From NCBI GenBank assembly GCA_028095005.1, contig CM051461.1, positions 58,137,840 through 58,201,839 of the forward strand: a stretch of 64,000 nucleotides of DNA, given 5' to 3'. Within the stretch, counting starts at the first letter, position 1, and every line of letters begins with the position of its first letter. This document shows, piece by piece, positions 56,828-64,000 of the stretch. Below the pieces are notes generated by a model. That model did not search any database. It was not told the DNA's origin and saw only the letters and a program-made list of their open reading frames with translations. Both the position numbers and the translations under genes were made by a program. The stretch comes from Rhynchospora pubera. Taxonomy: Eukaryota; Streptophyta; Magnoliopsida; Poales; Cyperaceae.

Positions 56828-58750
56828 ATTAAAGTTTTGTGTACCCTTTCCCTCAATAAAGAAAAATTAAATAAAAAAGACAAAATACTTTTTTTTTAAA
56901 AAAAAAAGTATAATTGAGGTGTAATCAGCATTTTTCTAAGCGTAATCAGCATTTGTAAAGATATAATAAACCAATTACTATTTTTGTAAAAGGTCATGAT
57001 TTCTTTTACATAGATTGTCAGACTTCCAATATTTAATAATTCAATAAGTTCCCACTCAGATTTCCAACATACGAGTCATACGACTGTTAAACTTGAAGAG
57101 TTATTTTTAATTTCTAGACTAAAATCTCTAAAAAGAACATTATGTGAAATTTATTGGAATATTGTTGATGTATTAAATGAATCAAGATATAGAAAAAAAA
57201 CTAATTATAGTATACCATTTGTTTTGCCAATTATCAATTTCTTTTTAATTTTCTTGAGGAAAATATACTACAACTGACTTATTTATATTTATTTATTTTC
57301 AAGAGACATTAATATGAGAACTCCGGTGACAACCATATATGCATATGTCAGCTAAGGAGGTCCAATTAAGGCGTTGACACGAATTGTAAATTTGTAAATA
57401 ATAATATAACGGAATTGAGATTGATGGAATTTAACGTCAGAACGACTCAGATAGCAAACCTTGGGGTCATATACCTCACGTGATCTTAGCTAGATACCAA
57501 TTTTGACTATGGGACTACTAATTAATGCCCCCTAAAAACTTTGAAAAGTCAACCAACTAACTGTTTTTTTTATTAAATTTATTTTGACAGGCAACATTTT
57601 TTTTAAATAGAAATTGTAAGTTCAAAAATGGACTGAAAATAATTTATTTATTGAAGTTCATGTGATAATGTAAATATATATTGGCATTCTGGCAATTAGT
57701 TTCTATAGTTTTATACTTATACAATTCAAATAAATCTTACAGTTATTAACTACGTACATAAATAGTTACCCTAGTCCAAAAATGTCTTAAATTAATTTAA
57801 GAATATAAAAGTTTAAATTAGATACATTAAACAAAGGAATATTAAGATATATGCCCCCATGAAAATTAATAATTAGCGATGTACCACTCTTAATTATAAA
57901 TTAGTTTTATGTCACTATAAAATTTTAAAATTAGTTTTATGCCATTAACTTTTGTCAAAATTAGAGATATGTCACTCTAATAAGAAAAATACCACTATAA
58001 AATTTTAGACTATCCATATTACCGTAATTAGATTAAATCATCACAAAAAAATTATTGACAGGAAATAAATTTAGAAAACTTAAATTTAAAAAATTTTAGA
58101 TTTTCAAATTCTAAATTTTTTTTATTTTTAAATTTAAACAATTTAAATTTTGAAATTTTCAATTATTTGAATTTTGAAATTTTAATTTTTCAAATTTCAA
58201 TTTTTTTACTTTTGAAATGCCTATTTCTTTTGTTGATGGTATAAAGGCAATGATTTATTTTGCGATAATATATTTCTAAATTTAATGTTATTCACGTATT
58301 TCTAATTTTAGAAGACATCTGTTACTATTCATCCTAAATTTCGCTAATTTTTATTTATATTATAAGAATTTAGGCGTATCGAAACGTGTTGAAAATTTGA
58401 ACAATGTTTATTTTCAAGTCTAAGCTAAGCCAAAAGCCAGCGTAGAGTACTTCGTTTTTTCAAACAATACAGTAAACTAATTTGCAAAGTCAATTGGAAA
58501 CTGGGGAGCTGAGAAGTGAAAAAGGGAGAGATGGGAAGGTCAGCATTGCCACTTGCTGATGAAGCACGCAGCTTGTTAATGCATCAAGGGAGGCGAAGTG
58601 GGAGAGCGTGCTTGTCAAAGAGTTAATTTCAGTAAATATAAATATATATTTTCTTTCAATATATATGAACAGTTAAATGCATCGAAAAACACAGAATACT
58701 TGTTAAAAAAAGATAATAATCAAATTCAGTGGTTCCCCCATAATTAAATT
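56828..58750. repeat. AT-rich, with ATGCCACT-repeat relic near 57850
   Basis: 57850-58000 carries TTAGTTTTATGTCACT, TTAGTTTTATGCCATT and TTAGAGATATGTCACT units like those in 25171-26085. No gene seen in the rest. Confidence 0.45.
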
Positions 58751-58936
58751 GAGATCCGCTGCCGCGCGACACAGCGTGTCGCGCGGTATTCTGGCCGTTT
58801 GATTAAGATCCAATGGATAAGGGAGCCCCGTGCATGTAACCTAGATTGGTAGGCCCGTAAAAAGTGAACCGTCCGATCAAGATCAGACGGCTCGTAGTGC
58901 GCTACATCGCGTGTCGCGCAACAGCGAATCCGGATT
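58751..58936 (+). mobile_element. CGCG-rich MITE, copy f (best preserved)
   Basis: Left end GAGATCCGCTG followed by a perfect 11 bp hairpin CCGCGCGACAC-AGC-GTGTCGCGCGG (58762-58786). Core GTAACCTAGATTGGTAGGCC, then GATCAAGATCAGACGGCTCG. Right end GTGTCGCGCAACAGCGAATC, inversely related to the left end over about 20 bp. Confidence 0.88.
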
Positions 58937-59257
58937 GCCCATAATTGGTGGGGGAAAAAATGCACTTCTTCATTTGTTTTTTTTTTTTAAATATCAATTA
59001 CGATGGGCTGTGAATGGGTAGGGTACGATACGGTAGAGACAATTTTCATACCCGTACCTATTAAAATTTTCTTTATCCATACTCTACTCTTATCCGTTAA
59101 AATTTGACTTTATCCGTACCCTACCCTTACCCATTAAGAATTAACGGTAAGGGTAGAGTAACGGTAGAAAATTGGTAATAATCTTAATAACTCAATGAAA
59201 AAATATTATACAATAGAGATAAATAAATATTATATGATAAATATATTAATAAAGTGC
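58937..59257. repeat. TACCCTAC-rich relic cut by the Copia LTR
   Basis: GGGTAGGGTACGATACGG and TATCCGTACCCTACCCTTAC motifs in opposite orientations look like the subterminal array of a hAT-like element whose right end was lost or displaced by the LTR inserted at 59258. Confidence 0.35.
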
Positions 59258-61769
59258 TGTTAGAGATATGTCCTAGAAGTCAATCTTATTAGGCTACTTC
59301 TATAGTTTATGTTATTGATGATTTCAGATCATTTGTTCTTTGATTTATTCGTTGACAGTTCATTCAGGTTGAGGATCTGAATTATAGATAACTGTTATTC
59401 ATTTAGTAGTAAATGACAACGATAAATCTAAAAGTCCATAATCTTGATAATTAACAAAGGACATTAATTATCAATAAGATTAGTATGCAAGTTAAGTGAT
59501 GATTAAGTTCTATAAATCATAGGTTAAGAGTAACCAACTTAATTGCATATGTGTATGTTATAGAACATAATACAGGACTGGACCCCACGAAATAAATATA
59601 TGGATTGTGTTACGTGTCATTATTTATTTCGTTATGATTTTGGTTCTAAGTTTGATATGATTATCCTTTCCACATGAGGATATGTTCTATAAATCATGTC
59701 TACTGCTGATTCCTGATAAAGGTTGCTATACGGACTTGATTTAAGTTCTCTTGAATTGTGCGGGGAAAAGCTAATGATCAAGAAAACCGTATGTCCCTCA
59801 TTAATTCACTTAGTGAGTGACGATATCTGTTTGGGCCCCTTGATGGAGATAGATTGTTTGCTAGCAACTGATACAATTATCTCTAGATCAAGAAACATAT
59901 AATCTGCAAGAATGACACGTTCCTATCTTGGATTATACGATGATATCGTGTGACATAAGAATCAAAATAGAGAAACATAATTATTCTCTTATGCAGGATT
60001 GAAATATTGTAGCAGTACACTATTTATGCGAATTGGGAATCATAACGTGTTGCTAGATACCGCTTATGATTATTGGAATTAAATAACGATTTAATTCCAT
60101 GTCCAACATACCATAAATCTCAAAGGGTCACACAAATAGAGTTTTGACCAAGACAGTGCATTATTTATTTATTCGCAACAGTGATAATTGCGATAAATAT
60201 GACGAATTGATTAATTAATTATGTATCGTTATAGAACGTACTAATTGATTAAGTCAAACGGGTCATATAGAAATAAATAATAGCATAAGCTAATCCTAGA
60301 ATAATTATTAATTAGTTAATAATTATTTTGGTTCAACTTAATTTAATATAAATAGTTATATTGAATTATTGGGCTAATTTGTATATAGAAAATTTATAGT
60401 CCAAGCAAAGAGCAATTGGAAATGGATTTAATTATAAGAATTAGAGCCCATTTAAGAAGGAGTAAAAGGCCCATAAAGCCCACTATAAGGGCCGGCCATA
60501 GAGTGGTAGGTAGGGATGGCAATTGTAAGAGATTTGTCTTTTTTGATTCTCCTAGACGGTTTAAGATCTGTTCTTGAAATTTTTACTGGTAATCACAAGT
60601 ATGATAAGGAGCTTAAATAATTTATTTAATAATTTTTGGAGATCTAAAACTATTAATTTTGTTGGATTCCATTAGTTATGTTTTTTGGTAAATTACTGTT
60701 TTTCTAATTATTCAAACTAGTTGAAAACAATTAGAATACTCCTTGTTTGATCTCCTTTCAGTTATGGGATGTTGAAAGAACTTTCTAAATGAATTTAAAC
60801 AAGTTTTGTTGTTTAAAATTGAAAATTTGTGCACGGAATTTGTTTATAGCAAACAATACGCAAAGATACTTGAAAATCGTTAATTGGAAACAAAGTGCTT
60901 GTATGTGCTAACTTTGTTTTGTAGGTGGAAAGTGGGTTTAGTAAGGCTCATGACTCAATGCCTTGTGGTTGTAAATTGAATGCATGTGTGAATGTTTGTA
61001 ATGCGGCCTTTGGTGCTATTAATTAATTAATTTGTTGATTAATTTTAATGTAACTTGTGTGGCTTGCATGCCCCTAAGGCTAGGATGGAAATAGGATATT
61101 TTCACATGTATTGCGTTCCTTTATTTTATATAGGATTTAGATCCTTATAGAATTTAGTGGGAGGGACAAGGATTAGATTAGCTTTGCTTCATGGATGATG
61201 TTGCGAAACTAATGCAAGCGGGAGCCATACAAACCCACAACAATGAATGAGATGCTTGTATGATTGCTTGTTATAGGATAGGTATGGGTGTATGCTTACA
61301 CGACCACCAAACAAAGTGTCATATGGTTATTTGTCCCAATTAAAAAGGATTAAGTTAAAACAATATCACTCTCCTTCTTTCTATCCCCTTCTACGTGCTA
61401 TGATCGTTCATTGATGCATTCTCGCCGACGCGGGACATCATGTTCCATCATCCGTGTCGGGGTGTAAATCGGATTTACTAGGAGAAAATAGAAAGAAGTA
61501 ACTTAACAATGAATTCAAATCGGATTATTCATTGGAGTGAAGTTCGTTAATCGAACCAAGAGTCATAAGAATTGTATGATTGGTTGGAAAACCTATTCCA
61601 TATTGGTTAGCGTAATGTTGTGCCGACGCCGTCATTGCATTAACAAATAGTGGAAGTCTTGGAAATTCACTACATTTAGGGACATATTTTAATGTAGTGG
61701 ATGTTTTACTTAGTTAAAACAAATCTTAAAGCATAAACTAATTGACCTTAAACTTATGTATTGTTGTAG
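59258..61769 (+). mobile_element. Copia 5' LTR and leader, copy 2
   Basis: Starts TGTTAGAGATATGTCCTAGA and is colinear with 30816-33320. It continues past that copy into a leader ending ATTGTTGTAG just before the gag start. The LTR/leader border and primer-binding site were not located; no exact initiator-Met tRNA complement was seen. Confidence 0.7.
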
Positions 61770-62609
61770 ATGTCTTCCTCATCTTTTACGCTACGTTCTC
61801 TTCTTGAGAAGGAGAAACTCGCTTTTAACGGTGCCAATTTCTTGGATTGGCATCGCAACCTAAGGCTTGCCTTTAGGTATGAGAAAAGAGAGTATCTCCT
61901 TACCACTCCCATGCCATCAGCTCCTAAGGCAACCGCTACTCAAGCGGAAAAGGATGCCTATGAGAAGCATGAAAACGAGGACATGGAGATGTCCGTCGTG
62001 ATGGTGGCAATCATGGAATCCGAGCTCCAAAAGGAGTTCATGGATAGCGGCTATGGAGTGTTCGATATGATCACTCGCCTATCCAACATGTTCCAAATAA
62101 AGGCTCGCACCGAAAGGGCCCGTCTCATCAAGGCCGTCGCCAACACTCGTTTGGCCAAAGGTCATGAAGTCGGGCCACACGTCATGAAGATGGCGGGGTT
62201 GTTTCGGTAGCTCGAAAAACTTGATACGCCTTTCCCCTCGGGGGCGATTCAAGACTTCATTCTCAATTCTCTCCCTCCAAGCTTCACCGGTTTCGTTGTG
62301 AACTACTGGATGAATGGCATGGACAAGAGCATGGATGACATCCAAAACATGCTCATTGAGACGGAGGAGAGTCTTAAGAAAGAGAAGGGCCAAAAGGATG
62401 TTATTGCGGTGAGTGGAAAGAGCAAGAAGATAAGAAAGCGTGACCGCAAAGGCAAAGGCAAAGGCCCGGTGACGCTCCAAGGTCCGACCAAGGGTGCTCC
62501 CGTGGGTTCTAAGAAGAAGAAGAACCTGGCCACTTCCGAGACCGTTTGCTACTACTGTAGCAACAAGGGCCATTGGAAGAGAAACTGCCCCAAGTACCTA
62601 GCTGAAAAG
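61770..62609 (+). pseudogene. Copia gag, interrupted
   Basis: An open frame with one in-frame TAG at 62208-62210. It contains the gag motif FNGANFLDWHRNLRLAF, EYLLTTPMPSAP, then LNSLPPSFTGFVVNYWMN, a basic linker (KKIRKRDRKGKGKG) and a CCHC zinc knuckle CYYCSNKGHWKRNC. The opening is typical of Angela/BARE-like Copia gag, which packages the element's RNA in virus-like particles. Reading ends three codons after NCPKYL, where a different LTR begins, so protease and pol are not contiguous. It is not functional as it stands. Confidence 0.85.
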
Positions 62610-64000
62610 TGTTGGAATTGTGTTCTAAAAGTTATCTTATGGTGATTACTTTTATATGTTATATTTATGAATTGGATGTTATTACATTTTGTTCCATGAG
62701 TTTATATTCGTATTTAGAAGTGTTCAAGAAGATGCTCTTGGTCTTGAACCGCAGAACTCTAAATAAAATGAATATATATCTCTAAAATGTTCACAGGTCT
62801 TGGATATTAGCAGGAACACTAATATGCCATACAAGACTGTCGTGTTGATTAAAAGTACGTTGTAGTTCTGTAAACGTTGATAAATGATTATCATTTAATA
62901 ACACGAGTATATGAAAAGTTTCATATATTGAACAGACCTAATTGATAAAAATATTATATGGATTGTGTTTGTGTCATTAATATTTTTATCGTGTCATTAA
63001 TTCTAAGATTGATATGATATATTTTCACATAAGAAATATGCAACGTGATTAGTACTTAAAGCCATTTGAAGCTTGTGGTGATAAAAGTAATAGTTCTTTG
63101 TATATAACTTGTGTAGGAGGAAAATATATATGTCAATAGCTGATTGCCACTCATGAATTGAGGAATGATATTATAAAGGGCCCCTTGGTAAAGTAAGATT
63201 ATAAATGGATCCAATATAACTGAAGTGCAGTTATAATTATATAATCATACTTATTGGAGACTAAGAAAAGATTATAATACGAAGATGACACAGCCCTACT
63301 TTGTATAATAATCATAATATCATATGGCAAGGAATAGACACAAGTAATGTTAATAGCATTACTAGAAGGATCGTGTTTCGTAAAAGGATTTGCTAAACAT
63401 CTATATTATTTGGGTAGCTGTAATGTATGCTAGAGTACCGCTTACAGTTTATGGAATAAAATGTTTTATTCCATTGCCAACATAATATGGATCCTCAATA
63501 TAGGTCACACCAACTGAATGGGAAACAAGAAATATATTTTCTATGTACAAGGTTTCATGTTGTATGAAACAAAGTGTACAAATAGAAAATTATATCACAT
63601 GACGTGATTAACTAGCAATGAATAAATTTATTGAGATGTGAATATTATATGTGTTTCACATAATATAATAATATATGAATATTATTATAGAGTGCATAAA
63701 TTTATTTAAAGCCCAAGCCCAATTATTTTAACAAATGAAGAGAGAAAGAAGGCTTTAAATTCGGGTCAGAATTTGAGCCAACTTTAAACTGATAATTAGT
63801 ATAGCAAATGATAACCAAATTGGACAAATGATATATGAAAATTGTAGCCCTGGAAGTGTAGAATCCAATGGTTCAAGTTTCATGTCGTTTGGAGTTTCCT
63901 ATAAAGAGTTATCATTATTTTAGTGCTGAAACGTCAGAAATTAAAGTGCTGTTTTAATTTCTGATTAGTGGCTTTAATTGCTATACGAATTTGAAAGGTT
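62610..64000 (+). mobile_element. third Copia LTR, nested in gag, off the window
   Basis: Starts TGTTGGAATTGTGTTCTAAA immediately after AAAAG (62605-62609, a candidate 5 bp target duplication whose partner is outside the window). Internal landmarks (AGAGTACCGCTTACAGTTTA, ATTCCATTGCCAACATAATA) parallel the other two LTRs but are clearly diverged. It therefore belongs to a different subfamily rather than being the same element's 3' LTR. Confidence 0.65.

Noticed and set aside
62079..62573. 164-codon minus frame opposite the Copia gag
   Set aside because: Antisense shadow of gag caused by its composition.

Overview
This is nuclear DNA from a flowering plant. It is AT-rich, gene-poor and built mostly from transposable elements. 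The plant assignment rests on three points: a four-exon GASA/snakin gene, a mini zinc finger gene of the plant-specific ZF-HD family, and plant-type repeats (Copia retrotransposons, plant LINEs with zf-RVT/RNase H tails, CACTA, hAT, Mutator-like, Tourist-like and Helitron elements). Species cannot be told from the sequence. No bacterial-style operons, rRNA or convincing tRNA genes were seen.

Three genes look intact. A small intronless ubiquitin-fold protein lies at 16621-16914. A GASA peptide gene (four exons, 112 codons, twelve-cysteine domain) lies at 35020-36075. A MIF-type mini zinc finger gene lies at 51498-51800. A second, broken copy of the ubiquitin-fold gene lies at 30053-30672, inside a duplicated segment that has also received a CACTA and a Mutator-like insertion.

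Layout. 0-4.3 kb: a V-ATPase subunit D gene fragment (587-838, minus) next to a 2.6 kb element bounded by inverted repeats. 4.3-6.4 kb: a 5'-truncated LINE. 6.8-13.9 kb: two Helitron 3' ends and a plausible Helitron 5' end facing them on the minus strand; between them are one isolated class I histone deacetylase exon and two exon-like GC-richer blocks. 14-17 kb: ubiquitin-fold gene A. 18-25 kb: a degenerate LINE (minus) abutting a Copia pol (plus), both inside MITE debris. 25-30.7 kb: nested MITEs, a 1,350 bp CACTA element with a 3 bp target duplication, and broken gene B. 30.8-33.3 kb: a Copia LTR relic. 35-36 kb: GASA. 37-51 kb: a dense MITE field with no gene recognised. 51.5 kb: MIF. 53-57 kb: a hAT element with an 8 bp target duplication, a 348 bp Helitron and a long-TIR foldback element. 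59-64 kb: a second copy of the Copia LTR with its leader and gag, interrupted by a third LTR that runs off the window.

The genes do not form a pathway. The window is mainly a record of duplication, gene-fragment capture and nested insertion. One short GC-rich MITE family occurs six times (seven with a divergent relic), and a Tourist-like family occurs about six times.
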